The notes below the pieces were generated by a model. That model saw only the letters and a program-made list of their open reading frames with translations, was not told where the DNA came from and made no database searches. A stretch of 64,000 bases of DNA from Pseudomonas sp. CC120222-01a. GTDB taxonomy: Bacteria; Pseudomonadota; Gammaproteobacteria; Pseudomonadales; Pseudomonadaceae. The position numbers and the translations under genes were made by a program. The stretch lies in NCBI RefSeq assembly GCF_003097235.1, contig NZ_QEQQ01000008.1:62001-126000 (forward strand), written 5' to 3'. This document shows positions 46,042 through 54,689 of the stretch, one piece after another; position 1 is the stretch's first letter; each line of letters starts with the position of its first letter.

Positions 46042-46164
46042 TCTTGCTCAATTGTTGTCATTGTTGAAAGGGCAGTGGAGGATCACCCGCGCCTGGCCGT
46101 GGTCAACGGCTCAGGCGTGTGATGTGGGCCGGGCGCTGACGCACAGGCCGGAATGTTGTTGTTT
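46042..46164 (-). promoter_or_regulatory. Leader/promoter region of the amine cluster with two A-rich (CA) motifs
   Basis: On the minus strand AACAATGACAACAAT lies just before the alcohol dehydrogenase ribosome-binding site, and AAAACAACAACA (46153-46164) lies about 120 nt upstream. The second is a perfect AANAANAA match. No copy of the 17-bp TetR-type motif found in neighbouring promoters was seen here. Confidence 0.45.
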
Positions 46165-46203
46165 TAAGTTCGGGTCAAACGTGTTGCGAAAAGCCTCCAG
46201 CGG

Positions 46204-46237
46204 AATAAAAAGAGGGGCGACCAAGCGACGCGCCCCT
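46204..46237 (-). terminator. Intrinsic terminator after the alpha/beta hydrolase
   Basis: On the minus strand AGGGGCG pairs with CGCCCCT and is followed by CTTTTTATT. It lies 16 bp past the hydrolase stop and separates the monooxygenase/hydrolase operon from the amine cluster. Confidence 0.85.
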
Positions 46238-46252
46238 AAAAGGAAATCCGTG

Positions 46253-47128
46253 TTAGCGCATGTGCCCCGTCAGCAGGGACAGCAGCGTGCCCGACAGGCA
46301 TGTCGGCAAGTCGTGCCCCATCCCGGGCAGCAGCACCAGGTTGGCGCCGGGAATTGCCGACGCCGTGGCGAACCCGCCGTTGGTGGCGACCATGAGGTCT
46401 TTGTCCCCATGAATGACCAGTGTCGGGCAGCGAATCCGCTGCAACTCCTCGGTACGGTCACCGGAGTTGATGATCGCGCCGATCTGCCTGGCGGTGCCGA
46501 GGTTGCCGGCCTCACCGCCACCTCGCGGCCAGGCCTGCATGGCGTAGTCACGCAAGGCCGGCTCGTTCCACTCCAGCCGCGACCCGATCAGGCCCATGAT
46601 GTCCACGTAGTCGCGAACGCTTTCGTGCTGGTTGCGCGGCGGGCGGCGCAGGAGCTGGAACAGGGCTTTGAGCGCCGGCTGGCCGACACGCAGTGAGCCT
46701 GTCGTGGAAAAGATCGAGGTCAGTGTGCTGACACGCTCCGGGTAACGTGCGGCGAGTGTCTGGGCGATCATGCCGCCCATCGACATCCCCACCACATGCG
46801 CCTCTTCCAGATGCAATGCGTCCATGAGCCCGATCACGTCGTTGGCCATGTCCCCCAGGTCATAACCGGGCGTGCGCTTGCGCAGGAACTGCTGCAGGGT
46901 CGTGGGGGGAGCTACATCCGTGAAGAATGAGCGGCCTGCGTCACGGTTGTCCAGCGTGATGACCCGCAAGCCTTGCTCGACCAGGCCGTCGATGAGCGCT
47001 TGCGGCCAGTAGGTCAGTTGCAGCCCGAGGCCGACGATGAGCAGGACTGCCGGGGCGCTTTCGTCGCCATGGCTGCGGTAGCAGAGCCTGCGCTCGCCCG
47101 GTAATTCGCAGAAGCGATCGGTGCTCAT
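46253..47128 (-). CDS. Alpha/beta hydrolase (probable ester/lactone hydrolase)
   Basis: 291-aa alpha/beta hydrolase. Nucleophile elbow GMSMGG has Ser116; Asp in VIHGDKDLM and His in [10 protein letters not shown] complete a likely triad; the oxyanion region is [11 protein letters not shown]. The gene overlaps the Baeyer-Villiger monooxygenase by 4 bp, and such pairs typically convert a ketone to an ester or lactone and then hydrolyse it. This role is inferred from context. Confidence 0.9.
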   Translation of the reverse strand: MSTDRFCELPGERRLCYRSHGDESAPAVLLIVGLGLQLTYWPQALIDGLVEQGLRVITLDNRDAGRSFFTDVAPPTTLQQFLRKRTPGYDLGDMANDVIGLMDALHLEEAHVVGMSMGGMIAQTLAARYPERVSTLTSIFSTTGSLRVGQPALKALFQLLRRPPRNQHESVRDYVDIMGLIGSRLEWNEPALRDYAMQAWPRGGGEAGNLGTARQIGAIINSGDRTEELQRIRCPTLVIHGDKDLMVATNGGFATASAIPGANLVLLPGMGHDLPTCLSGTLLSLLTGHMR

Positions 47129-48651
47129 CGGCGGCTACCTTGCTGCTGCAACTGAACGCCGGCACGCAATGGCGTGTTGGTCACGGTGCTGAAAGAAAGG
47201 CACTTGTCTGCCACCGTGCCGCGGCGCAGTACTTTGACATCGCGGAAATAGTCCATGGACATCACCCAGGGCTCGCGTGGCCCCTGGCGCGGCATGCTGG
47301 CCAGGGCGCGCTGCACGTAGCCGGCACCGAAGTCCAGCAACGGGCGGGTTTCGATGCCATCCGGCGCCTTGGCCTCGCAGACGTTGTAGCCTTGGCGCTC
47401 CATCAAGCCCAGCAAGCGGCAGAAGTGGTCGCACAACAGGCAGACTTTCAAGGTCCAGGAAGAGTTGGTGTAGCCCAGCGCAAACGCGAAGTTGGGCACC
47501 CCGGAAAGCATCATGCCTTTGTAGGCCAGGGTCTCGCTGAGCACGACCGGTTTGCCGTCCTTGTGCAGGGTGATGCCACCGAACAGCTGCACGTTCAGCC
47601 CCGTTGCGGTGACGATGATATCGGCCTTGAGCATCTTGCCTGACTTGAGCAATACACCGTGCTCGGTGAATCGCTCGATATGATCGGTGACGATGTCGGC
47701 TTTGCCCGCACTGATGGCTTTGAACAAATCGCCTTCGGGCACCGAGCACAGGCGCTGATCCCAAGGGTTATAGGGCGGGTTGAAATGCTCGTCGACCGGG
47801 TAGTCTTTCGGCAACTCCTTGCGGGTCAGCCACAGCAGCAGTTTCTTCGAAAGCTTGGGGAAGCGCTGGCAGAAGCCCCAGAAGGCCAGGGTGATCTTGG
47901 CGTTCTTGTAGCGCGTCAGGGAATAGGCGGTTTGCGCGGGCAGGACCTTGCGCAGGAACGCTGCAACCCCATCGTTGGCAGGCTGGTTGATGATGTAGGA
48001 GGGTGTGCGCTGCAGCATGGTGATGCTGGCGACCTTGTCGGCCATGGCCGGAATCAGGGTTACCGCAGTGGCGCCACTGCCAATGACCACGACGCGCTTG
48101 CCGGTGTAGTCGAGGTCTTCCGGCCAGTGTTGCGGATGGATGATCTGGCCCTTGAACTGTTCGGTGCCCTCGAAGCGGGGCGTGAAACCCTGGTCGTAGC
48201 GGTAGTAGCCACCTGCGCTGAACAGCCAGCGGCATTCGAGCATGCGGACCTGCGCCGTCTGGCCATCCTCGATGCGCACCGCCCACAGGCCCTTTTCACT
48301 TTGCCAGTTGGCCGAGATGACCTTCTGCTGGTACTGAATGAAGGGGGCCAGCTGGTGCTCGTCGATGGCTTCGGCCAGGTACTCGAGAATGTCTGCGGCG
48401 TCCGCCAGGGACTTGGCCTTGGTCCAGGGTTTGAAGTCGAAACCGAAGGTGTAGAGGTCCGAGTCGGAGCGGATGCCGGGGTAACGGAACAGGTCCCAGG
48501 TCCCCCCCACGCGCTCGCGGGACTCGAGGATGGCAAAGGTCTTGTTCGGCTGATTGCGTCGCAGGTAGGCCGCCGCGCCGATGCCAGACACACCGGCTCC
48601 CATGATCAGAACATCGAGCGGCTCAACCGGAAGAGCAGTGTGAGAGGACAT
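47125..48651 (-). CDS. Flavoprotein Baeyer-Villiger monooxygenase
   Basis: FAD/NADPH-dependent class B monooxygenase of 508 aa, EthA-like. FAD motif GAGVSG at 18-23; the BVMO fingerprint [12 protein letters not shown] at 166-177 has the Phe, Gly, His, Trp and Pro of FxGxxxHxxxWP; NADPH motif [13 protein letters not shown] follows; C-terminal [11 protein letters not shown] is present. It would insert oxygen next to a ketone carbonyl. A strong AGGAGG lies before ATG 48651, immediately after CACAACAATA. The operon with the hydrolase is downstream of a TetR gene and carries the 17-bp regulon motif in its promoter. Confidence 0.93.
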   Translation of the reverse strand: MSSHTALPVEPLDVLIMGAGVSGIGAAAYLRRNQPNKTFAILESRERVGGTWDLFRYPGIRSDSDLYTFGFDFKPWTKAKSLADAADILEYLAEAIDEHQLAPFIQYQQKVISANWQSEKGLWAVRIEDGQTAQVRMLECRWLFSAGGYYRYDQGFTPRFEGTEQFKGQIIHPQHWPEDLDYTGKRVVVIGSGATAVTLIPAMADKVASITMLQRTPSYIINQPANDGVAAFLRKVLPAQTAYSLTRYKNAKITLAFWGFCQRFPKLSKKLLLWLTRKELPKDYPVDEHFNPPYNPWDQRLCSVPEGDLFKAISAGKADIVTDHIERFTEHGVLLKSGKMLKADIIVTATGLNVQLFGGITLHKDGKPVVLSETLAYKGMMLSGVPNFAFALGYTNSSWTLKVCLLCDHFCRLLGLMERQGYNVCEAKAPDGIETRPLLDFGAGYVQRALASMPRQGPREPWVMSMDYFRDVKVLRRGTVADKCLSFSTVTNTPLRAGVQLQQQGSRR

Positions 48652-48689
48652 GTCGCCTCCTATTGTTGTGTTATAGAGACTGATCTTTT

Positions 48690-48706
48690 GACTTGATCAT
48701 TTGACT
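48690..48706. promoter_or_regulatory. 17-bp regulon motif, copy 1 (monooxygenase promoter)
   Basis: GACTTGATCATTTGACT lies 39 bp upstream of the monooxygenase start and just upstream of TATAAC, a possible -10. The same motif recurs at 49658-49674 and 53143-53159. It is proposed as the operator of the adjacent TetR protein. Confidence 0.6.
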
Positions 48707-48736
48707 CAGAATAGAGTCGAGGAAGGGGTGGGACAA

Positions 48737-48751
48737 GGTGCAAAATGCACC
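48737..48751. promoter_or_regulatory. GGTGCA-AAA-TGCACC palindrome upstream of the monooxygenase
   Basis: Perfect 6-bp inverted repeat GGTGCAAAATGCACC, with a further half-site TTTGCACC at 48775-48782. TGCACC and TTTGCAC with almost the same separation recur before the PucR-type regulator gene (60909-60951). It looks like an activator site upstream of the operator. Confidence 0.45.
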
Positions 48752-48926
48752 ACGTCACTGCTATTTCAGGATGATTTGCACCTATTGCTTCGCCGATCAG
48801 CGATCAGACAGGGTCAGTCTGGTAGATATCGTCATCGGTACGTTCGAAGGAGGCGCTGCGGCTTTAAGGGCCGGAGGGGGAGTGGATCGCCGTGCAGCGA
48901 CGCAGCACGGCGAATCCTGTGGGGCC

Positions 48927-49508
48927 TCAGTAACTGGCCACCAGCAACTTGACTGCCTGGCAGGCGGTCTCGGTCTCGGCCTCCAGGCGTGCGCGGTCGC
49001 CGTGGGCGGACCAGGCGAGCATCAGGCCGTCGAACAGATTGATCAGCAAGCGGCTGATAGTGGTCAGTGCTGCCTGATCCAGCGCGCCGTCGGTGACCTT
49101 CACGATGGCCTGCTGGGCCGCTTCGAGGGAAACGGCATAGATCTTGGTTGCCATCTCCGGGTTGTTGCGCAGGTTCCAGCAAAACAGTTCGAACTGCGTG
49201 GTGGCCATTTCCGGGTGGGCGGTGAACCAGTTGACCAGCTGGCGCAGCATTTCCCCGACCGATTCCGCCGCGGTGGCGCCAGTCGGCACGTGTTGCAACG
49301 ATTGTTGCGGCATGTTGATCAAGGACTCGTAGACCGCATAGAACAGCTCGTCCTTGGTGTGGAAGACATAGTGCAACGATGCCAGCGGCGAATCTGCGGC
49401 CGCAGCGATTCGCCGGGTTGTGGCGTTGGCCACCCCATGTTCCGCGATCACCTTCACGGTGGCCTCGATAAAGTCCTGCCTGCGCTCTTCAGCACCAATC
49501 CGAGCCAT
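48927..49508 (-). CDS. TetR-family regulator, proposed controller of the oxidative uptake regulon
   Basis: 193-aa TetR/AcrR-type repressor. The N-terminal HTH is EERRQDFIEATVKVIAEHGVANATTRRIAAAADSPLASLHYVFHTKDELFYAVYESL, followed by a helical ligand-binding domain with NWFTAHPEMATTQFELFCWNLRN. It lies between the BVMO operon and the divergent PhyH/FAD-oxidase operon; the 17-bp motif is in its own divergent promoter region and in two other promoters, so it probably autoregulates and represses these units until an inducer binds. The gap of 275 bp to the BVMO start holds that operon's promoter. Confidence 0.88.
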   Translation of the reverse strand: MARIGAEERRQDFIEATVKVIAEHGVANATTRRIAAAADSPLASLHYVFHTKDELFYAVYESLINMPQQSLQHVPTGATAAESVGEMLRQLVNWFTAHPEMATTQFELFCWNLRNNPEMATKIYAVSLEAAQQAIVKVTDGALDQAALTTISRLLINLFDGLMLAWSAHGDRARLEAETETACQAVKLLVASY

Positions 49509-49657
49509 TGAGCGTTCTCCCTTTTCGGTATTGCCGCCGGCCCCTTGGCCCGGCGTTGACGGTGACGAATGCTAGCGCAAGGTCAAGCCTCAATCCATGA
49601 GTCGATGCAATCCCATTCCGTATGGGCACGGTAGGGTACGGAAAATTCAAATCAAAC

Positions 49658-49674
49658 GACTTGATCACGTGACC
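49658..49674. promoter_or_regulatory. 17-bp regulon motif, copy 2 (TetR/PhyH divergent promoter)
   Basis: GACTTGATCACGTGACC differs from the monooxygenase copy only at three positions. It lies 84 bp upstream of the dioxygenase gene and 149 bp upstream of the divergent tetR start, where it could control both. Confidence 0.62.
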
Positions 49675-49758
49675 ATGTTCGGTAATGATGAGTTCACCAC
49701 CCAGGTCGCCCGGCCTCGGTGGACAGAACAATGACAAAACCAGACAGGTAGAAAGCAG

Positions 49759-50646
49759 ATGGATACACGAGCGCTCTCCACAGTCAGCAGCGACGCCTCG
49801 ATCGAGCAGGTGGTGGACATCATCCGTCGTGACGGTGGCGTCATCATTGCCGACTTTGTTTCACCGGCAACGCTGAAATCCCTCACCGATGAGCTGGACA
49901 GCTACCTGAAGGTCACGCCTTGTGGTGTCGATCCTTATTTCGCCGGCACCCAGACCCGTCGTGTGGCCCGCATCATCGGGCGCAGCGACACCGCCGTGGA
50001 GGTGGCATTGCACCCGCTGTTCCTCGGCACGGCCAGGCAGATCCTGCAAACCCCTACCCACGTCTGGGTGGGCAGCGACCGCATCGAGATGGCGCCTGAT
50101 ATTCAACTGAGCATCACCCAGGCGATCCAGATTGGCCCAGGCCAAGGCCTCCAGCCGTTGCACCGTGACGATGCCACTTCGCTCTGGCGGCACCCTCAGT
50201 ACGGGCGTGAGGCCAGGCTGCAAATGATGCTGGCCATTTCAGATTTCACCGAAGAGAACGGTGCGACGCGCGTCATCCCCGGTAGCCATCAATGGGATGA
50301 CGAGCGGATGCCGACCCAGGAAGAGACCGTCGCTGCGCAAATGAAGGCTGGCTCCGCGCTGCTCTGGATCGGCTCGGTGTATCACGGCGGTGGCGCCAAC
50401 ACGACGGATTCCCCTCGTACTGGCCTGACGATGGCCTATGACTTGGCCTTCCTGCGCCTTGAAGAGAATCACTTCCTGTCCATTCCCGTCGAACGTGTTC
50501 GCCAGCTACCAGGTGCAATGCAACGCCTGCTGGGCTGGAGTGCCAGTTCCACGTTGCTCGGCTGGGTGGAAATCGATGGCCAGATGCGCGACCCGCAAGA
50601 GCTCCTGGGCATGCCGGCTTTCTCCGAGCCGGGTAAAGGCTTCTGA
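49759..50646 (+). CDS. PhyH-family Fe(II)/2-oxoglutarate dioxygenase (copy 1)
   Basis: 295-aa phytanoyl-CoA dioxygenase-like oxygenase. The facial triad His135, Asp137 (LHRDD) and His209 (VYHGGGAN), and 2-oxoglutarate-binding Arg220 (SPRTGLT), are present. SDFTEENGATRVIPGSHQWDD is the conserved substrate-side block. It would hydroxylate an unactivated carbon using O2 and 2-oxoglutarate. It is followed at 20 bp by an FAD-dependent amine oxidase, suggesting sequential oxidation of one compound. A paralogue lies at 59849-60718. Confidence 0.91.
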   Translation: MDTRALSTVSSDASIEQVVDIIRRDGGVIIADFVSPATLKSLTDELDSYLKVTPCGVDPYFAGTQTRRVARIIGRSDTAVEVALHPLFLGTARQILQTPTHVWVGSDRIEMAPDIQLSITQAIQIGPGQGLQPLHRDDATSLWRHPQYGREARLQMMLAISDFTEENGATRVIPGSHQWDDERMPTQEETVAAQMKAGSALLWIGSVYHGGGANTTDSPRTGLTMAYDLAFLRLEENHFLSIPVERVRQLPGAMQRLLGWSASSTLLGWVEIDGQMRDPQELLGMPAFSEPGKGF

Positions 50647-50666
50647 CAATTCTGGGAGTGACGCGA

Positions 50667-52034
50667 ATGAACGCGTTGAACAATGCGGCCGATGGTGACG
50701 CAGTACCGTTGAAGTTTCGCAGTCTGGGGGGATGGGTGGAGCAACCGGCTGATCTGCAGCCGACCCTCCAAGGTCACGCGCAGGCCGATGTGATCGTGAT
50801 CGGCGCCGGCTTTGCCGGGCTGTCGACCGCGCTGGAACTCAAGGCGCTCGGGGCGGATGTGATCGTACTGGAACAGGAGTTCGCCGGTTTCGGTGCCAGT
50901 GGCCGCAATGCCGGCTACCTGCTGGGCAGCATGGGTATCGAGTACGACATGTTCGTCAAGCGCGTGGGCGTGCAGCAGGCGACGCAGTTCGTCAGGCTCT
51001 ATGACGAAGCGGTGCCCTACGTGGAAGGTCGATTCAAGACCTTGGGTATTGACTGTGATTACAACCCTTCGGGCGTGCTGCGGGCAGGTGTTCATTCCAG
51101 CCAGGAGAAGCGCTTGCGGGAAAACATGGCGCTGGGGCAGAAACTGGGAGCGACGAGCCGCTTTGTCGACGGTGCCGAGATGCGTGCGCGGGGCATCCCC
51201 CCTGCGTTTCTGTTCGCCGCCGAGCAATGTGGTGGCACCTTGAACCCAGGGAAGTACATCGGCGGCCTGCGGCGCGCGGCCATCGAGGCGGGGGTGAAGC
51301 TCTACGAACGCACGCCGTTGCTGAGCTTCAGCGAAGGGCCGGTCATTACCTGCAAGACGGCCCATGGCAGTGCAACCGCCCCGGTGATGGTGCTGGCAAC
51401 CAACGCCTATACCCCGCAGCTGGGGGTGTTGCGCAACAAGGTCGCGGCGATTCGGGTATCGGCAATCGAAACCCAACCGCTGTCGACGCAGCAGTTGGCT
51501 GCCCTCGGCTGGCCAGGGCGGGAAGGGATCATCACGCCGCACTACACCATGGAGAGCCATCGGCTGACGGCACACGGCACAATGGTGTTGACCGTCAAGA
51601 AGCTAGGTTATGCCTATGGGTCGAAGACGCCCAATATCCCGGACCACGACGCCTACACCGCATTGGCACAGGTACTGCGCGAGCGCTATCCGATGTTGCA
51701 AGGCCTGGGCGTCAAGCACTGCTGGAGTGGTTACGTCAGTGGTGCCTACGACTTCCTGCCGGTGATCGGCGCCATGGGCGCGAAACAGAACATTCACTAC
51801 ACCACCGGCTGCTCGGGCCATGGGTTGGGCACTCAATCGTTGATCGGGAAGCTCTTTGCCGAGCAAATCAGTGGCCAGGCGCCTGAGTTGCTGGCGGCGC
51901 TGCAACACAAGACGCCGTCCATGCTGCCTGAACCCCTGCAATGGTGCGCCATACATTCGGCCTTTGCGGCGGCCAAGTTGCTGGATGACTGGACCGATAG
52001 AAAAGTGCGTAAAGACAAAGCCAATAAGGGCTGA
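50667..52034 (+). CDS. FAD-dependent oxidoreductase (DAO family, PuuB/OrdL-like)
   Basis: 455-aa flavoprotein. FAD dinucleotide motif VIVIGAGFAGLSTALELKALGADVIVLEQ with GAGFAG at 46-51, then GFGASGRNAGYLLGS (typical of gamma-glutamylputrescine oxidase and related amine oxidases), and C-terminal GYVSGAYDFLPVIGAM..YTTGCSGHGLGTQSLIGKLFAEQISG. It should oxidise a C-N bond to an imine/aldehyde, releasing H2O2. The ATG at 50667 has GGGAG 8 nt upstream. It forms a unit with the upstream dioxygenase. Confidence 0.9.
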   Translation: MNALNNAADGDAVPLKFRSLGGWVEQPADLQPTLQGHAQADVIVIGAGFAGLSTALELKALGADVIVLEQEFAGFGASGRNAGYLLGSMGIEYDMFVKRVGVQQATQFVRLYDEAVPYVEGRFKTLGIDCDYNPSGVLRAGVHSSQEKRLRENMALGQKLGATSRFVDGAEMRARGIPPAFLFAAEQCGGTLNPGKYIGGLRRAAIEAGVKLYERTPLLSFSEGPVITCKTAHGSATAPVMVLATNAYTPQLGVLRNKVAAIRVSAIETQPLSTQQLAALGWPGREGIITPHYTMESHRLTAHGTMVLTVKKLGYAYGSKTPNIPDHDAYTALAQVLRERYPMLQGLGVKHCWSGYVSGAYDFLPVIGAMGAKQNIHYTTGCSGHGLGTQSLIGKLFAEQISGQAPELLAALQHKTPSMLPEPLQWCAIHSAFAAAKLLDDWTDRKVRKDKANKG

Positions 52035-52108
52035 ATGCAGTGGATGTGCTTGTTCTATGCCCGTCATGGTAGAGCGACGGCGCGACCCTTTTGACAGAGG
52101 CTGTTATC

Positions 52109-52771
52109 GTGGAACTCATAGATTTGTTTGCGTTGATCTCATGTGTGCTGCTGGTGATGAGTGGCTTGGGTTATGGTGTTGCATTTATAAGGCGTAAGAA
52201 TTACCTGCTGGGCGTGGAGTTTTTGGTTGTAGGTATTTCTGCAACCAACTTCACGACGTTCATCGCCACGGGATGGCAAGCCAATTATAATGTGGCCATT
52301 TTTCTGGATGCGTTTTCCCGCGGGGTCGGCGTGCCGGTTATTGCAACGCTCGGGTTGATGGCGGTGACGCACAATTACAAGCCATCGCCGGCGAAGGACG
52401 TGCTCTTGTTCATGGCCGCTTTTGCCGCGACGGCCATTTATTACCTGTCGACAGGTTTCAAGGAGTGGCTGCCCTATTTCTATATGTTGATGTGGTCGCT
52501 CTACACGTTGTTCCTGGTCTACTTTATCTGGCGACTGGTACGTGTTGGCGAGACTGGGCATGCGCTGGCAACTCTTCTGGGAGGCGCGGCGGGGCTGACG
52601 ATCGCGCTGCGGTATGACTTTTTCCCGATCCCGGGCGATGATACCAAGATGATCTTCATGACCTGCGCCTTCCTGACGTGGTCCTATTCGATTGTGCAGT
52701 TGTTTTATGCCTATGGGGCACTTCAGCGCTCAAGGAAAGTGCCATCGAATGCCATCCTTCACCCCCTTTAA
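52109..52771 (+). CDS. Membrane protein of unknown function
   Basis: About 220 aa with six to seven hydrophobic segments: LFALISCVLLVMSGLGYGVAFI, YLLGVEFLVVGISATNFTTFIATG, GVGVPVIATLGLMAV, VLLFMAAFAATAIYYLS, YFYMLMWSLYTLFLVYFIWRLV, LATLLGGAAGLTIAL, and MIFMTCAFLTWSYSIVQLFYAYGAL. The start is uncertain: GTG 52109 has AGAGG 8 nt upstream, while a TTG at 52091 would extend it six codons. It lies 74 bp after the FAD oxidase and before a terminator, so it may be part of that transcript. No family recognised. Confidence 0.75.
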   Translation: MELIDLFALISCVLLVMSGLGYGVAFIRRKNYLLGVEFLVVGISATNFTTFIATGWQANYNVAIFLDAFSRGVGVPVIATLGLMAVTHNYKPSPAKDVLLFMAAFAATAIYYLSTGFKEWLPYFYMLMWSLYTLFLVYFIWRLVRVGETGHALATLLGGAAGLTIALRYDFFPIPGDDTKMIFMTCAFLTWSYSIVQLFYAYGALQRSRKVPSNAILHPL

Positions 52772-52863
52772 AGTGCGGGGTAGTTAACGAACTGTTCACG
52801 GGCTGACGGAATGAGGGTTTGATATTTTCTGTTACTCCATGGCGGGCGAAAGCCTGCTTCTTT

Positions 52864-52887
52864 ACCGCCCCAAGGGGCGGTTTTTTT
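52864..52887 (+). terminator. Intrinsic terminator ending the PhyH/oxidase/membrane-protein unit
   Basis: ACCGCCCCAAGGGGCGGT forms a tight hairpin followed by a run of T. It lies 93 bp after the membrane-protein stop. Confidence 0.9.
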
Positions 52888-53128
52888 ATGGGTGAATCAT
52901 TTGCGTTAGTTATGTCGTTCGATAAGCGAACAGCAGGTGGGTTTCCGTGTGGCACGTAGTAAATCTTTTAGTCGGTGCACTAAAAAAAGCATCTTTTAGT
53001 AACACATGTTTCCTTACTTCCCAATAAGGTGCAGGCGCCTGGCCTGCATTAATCGATAAATAAATTCAACGCACTGATTTCTCTAGCGTAATCCGCCAAT
53101 AACGCATTCTGGCATGTGGATTGCGTAC

Positions 53129-53168
53129 TGATCACGCGACATGGTCAAGTGATCATGTCGCGTGATCA
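53129..53168. promoter_or_regulatory. Perfect 15-bp inverted repeat containing regulon motif copy 3
   Basis: TGATCACGCGACATG (53129-53143) and CATGTCGCGTGATCA (53154-53168) are perfect complements around 10 bp. The minus strand at 53159-53143 reads GACATGATCACTTGACC, the third copy of the 17-bp motif. Three TGATCA boxes (53129, 53150, 53163) are therefore packed into 40 bp, ending 75 bp before the DUF1329 gene: a likely high-affinity operator. Confidence 0.7.
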
Positions 53169-53243
53169 GGATGTAGCAGGCGCCGATTTTCCCACTTGAA
53201 AGGTCGAGCAGTCGCTCCAAGCCCTTTGTTTGAGGATCCTCCA

Positions 53244-54665
53244 ATGAAAGAAGTCAAAGCACGGTCGGAACGTGTCGAATCCACCCGCCGTATTTTCCGG
53301 CAGTTGCTGGTTACCCTTGCGGCCTCGACCGCTATCTGTTCGGTACAGGCTGCGCCCCAGGGGGCAGAGGCGCTGGGTTCGAAGTTGACGCCGCTAGGGG
53401 GCGAGAGCGCCGCCAACTCAAGCGGGGATATTCCCGCCTGGGCTGCCCCAGGGCCACAGGGGGCGGGCTGGAGCTACGGCCAGGTGCGAGGGGAGCATTG
53501 GAAGTTCAAGGGCGACAAGCCTCTGTACAGCATCGACTCGAGCAATGTGGCGCAACACGCGAGCCAGCTTTCACCGGCCCAGCTGGAACTGTTCAAGAAG
53601 GTTCCGGGCTATCGCATGGATGTCTTCCCCACCCGCCGTACCTGCGACGCGCCGAACTTCGTGGCTGAGAACACCCGGCAGAACGTGGGCTTCGCCAAGC
53701 TCGATGCTTCCGGTGTCGCCCTTGAAGAAGCCCATGTTCCGGGTATCCCGTTCCCGATGCCCACTACCGGTGCAGAGGTGATGTGGAACATGAAGATGCG
53801 CTATCGCGGCGTCGGCGTAGAAATCCCTCGGAGCATTTCAGGCATTTCTCCCCGCAAGGGCGGGGAGTGGTTACATCAGTCCACCGACACCTTCTTCCTG
53901 ACCCCCTGGGGCAAGAAGGGCAGCGCGCTGTTCTCCTCCTACGGCCGTCTGGAAAACGCGACTTTCTTCAACTACCTGGAGCCCGCGGCGCTGGCCGGTC
54001 AATCCGCCGTGCAAACGGCTGTGGCCGGCGAACAGGCCACGACCTTCTACTACTTCCCCGGCCAGCGTCGCGTGCGCCGCATGCCGTCGTATTCCTACGA
54101 CGCGCCACAGATCGGGCTCGACAACCAGTACACCGTGGACGAGGCGAACGTCTTCTTCGGCACCATGGACCGTTTCGACTGGAAGCTGGTCGGCAAGCAG
54201 GAACTGCTGGTGCCTTACAACGATTTCGGTGCCTACGACATCGCCGCCAAGGTGGAGGCGTTCGCCGGCAACGACTCGATCGCGCCGCAGTCGCGTCGCT
54301 ATGAGCTGCATCGCGTCTGGGTCGTTGAGGCGAATGTCCGTCAAGGCATGCGCCACCAGGCGCCCAAGCGCATGTTCTACATCGACGAGGACAGCTGGAA
54401 CCCGCTGCTGGCCGTCGACTTCGACAAGCAAGGGCAGATCTGGAAGGTGCGTGAAGGGTTCTCGATCCCCGTGTACGAGACCGGCGCTTGCGACGTGCAG
54501 GCCCAGGTCCAGTACAACCTGGCCGATGGTCGTTACCTCTTCGACATGACCTCGATCGGGGCCGGCAAGAACGATATCCGCTGGATCACCGAAGACAGTG
54601 GCAACCCTCGCCTGAAACGCGACTTTTTCACCTCCGACAACCTGCGAGCCATCAGCGAGCGCTAA
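53244..54665 (+). CDS. DUF1329 envelope protein of a hydrophobic-substrate operon
   Basis: 473-aa exported protein. The N-terminus MKEVKARSERVESTRRIFRQLLVTLAASTAICSVQAAPQG gives a signal peptide, probably cleaved after Ala36. The mature part has DUF1329 features such as GSKLTPLGGESAANSSGDIPAW, YYFPGQRRVRRMPSYSYDAPQ, and FYIDEDSWNPLLAVDFDKQGQIWKVREGF; the fold is LolA/LolB-like, suggesting lipid or hydrophobic ligand handling in the periplasm. Start at 53244 with GAGG upstream. It begins the DUF1329-DUF1302-MMPL-YCF48 operon, a set repeatedly found near steroid, terpene or hydrocarbon catabolic genes. Confidence 0.9.
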   Translation: MKEVKARSERVESTRRIFRQLLVTLAASTAICSVQAAPQGAEALGSKLTPLGGESAANSSGDIPAWAAPGPQGAGWSYGQVRGEHWKFKGDKPLYSIDSSNVAQHASQLSPAQLELFKKVPGYRMDVFPTRRTCDAPNFVAENTRQNVGFAKLDASGVALEEAHVPGIPFPMPTTGAEVMWNMKMRYRGVGVEIPRSISGISPRKGGEWLHQSTDTFFLTPWGKKGSALFSSYGRLENATFFNYLEPAALAGQSAVQTAVAGEQATTFYYFPGQRRVRRMPSYSYDAPQIGLDNQYTVDEANVFFGTMDRFDWKLVGKQELLVPYNDFGAYDIAAKVEAFAGNDSIAPQSRRYELHRVWVVEANVRQGMRHQAPKRMFYIDEDSWNPLLAVDFDKQGQIWKVREGFSIPVYETGACDVQAQVQYNLADGRYLFDMTSIGAGKNDIRWITEDSGNPRLKRDFFTSDNLRAISER

Positions 54666-54689
54666 ACCGACGCCAGATCGAGAGCCAAC

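Noticed and set aside
48738..49511. 257-codon frame over the TetR gene
   Set aside because: Most of it is antisense to a well-supported TetR regulator, and its first part covers promoter elements.
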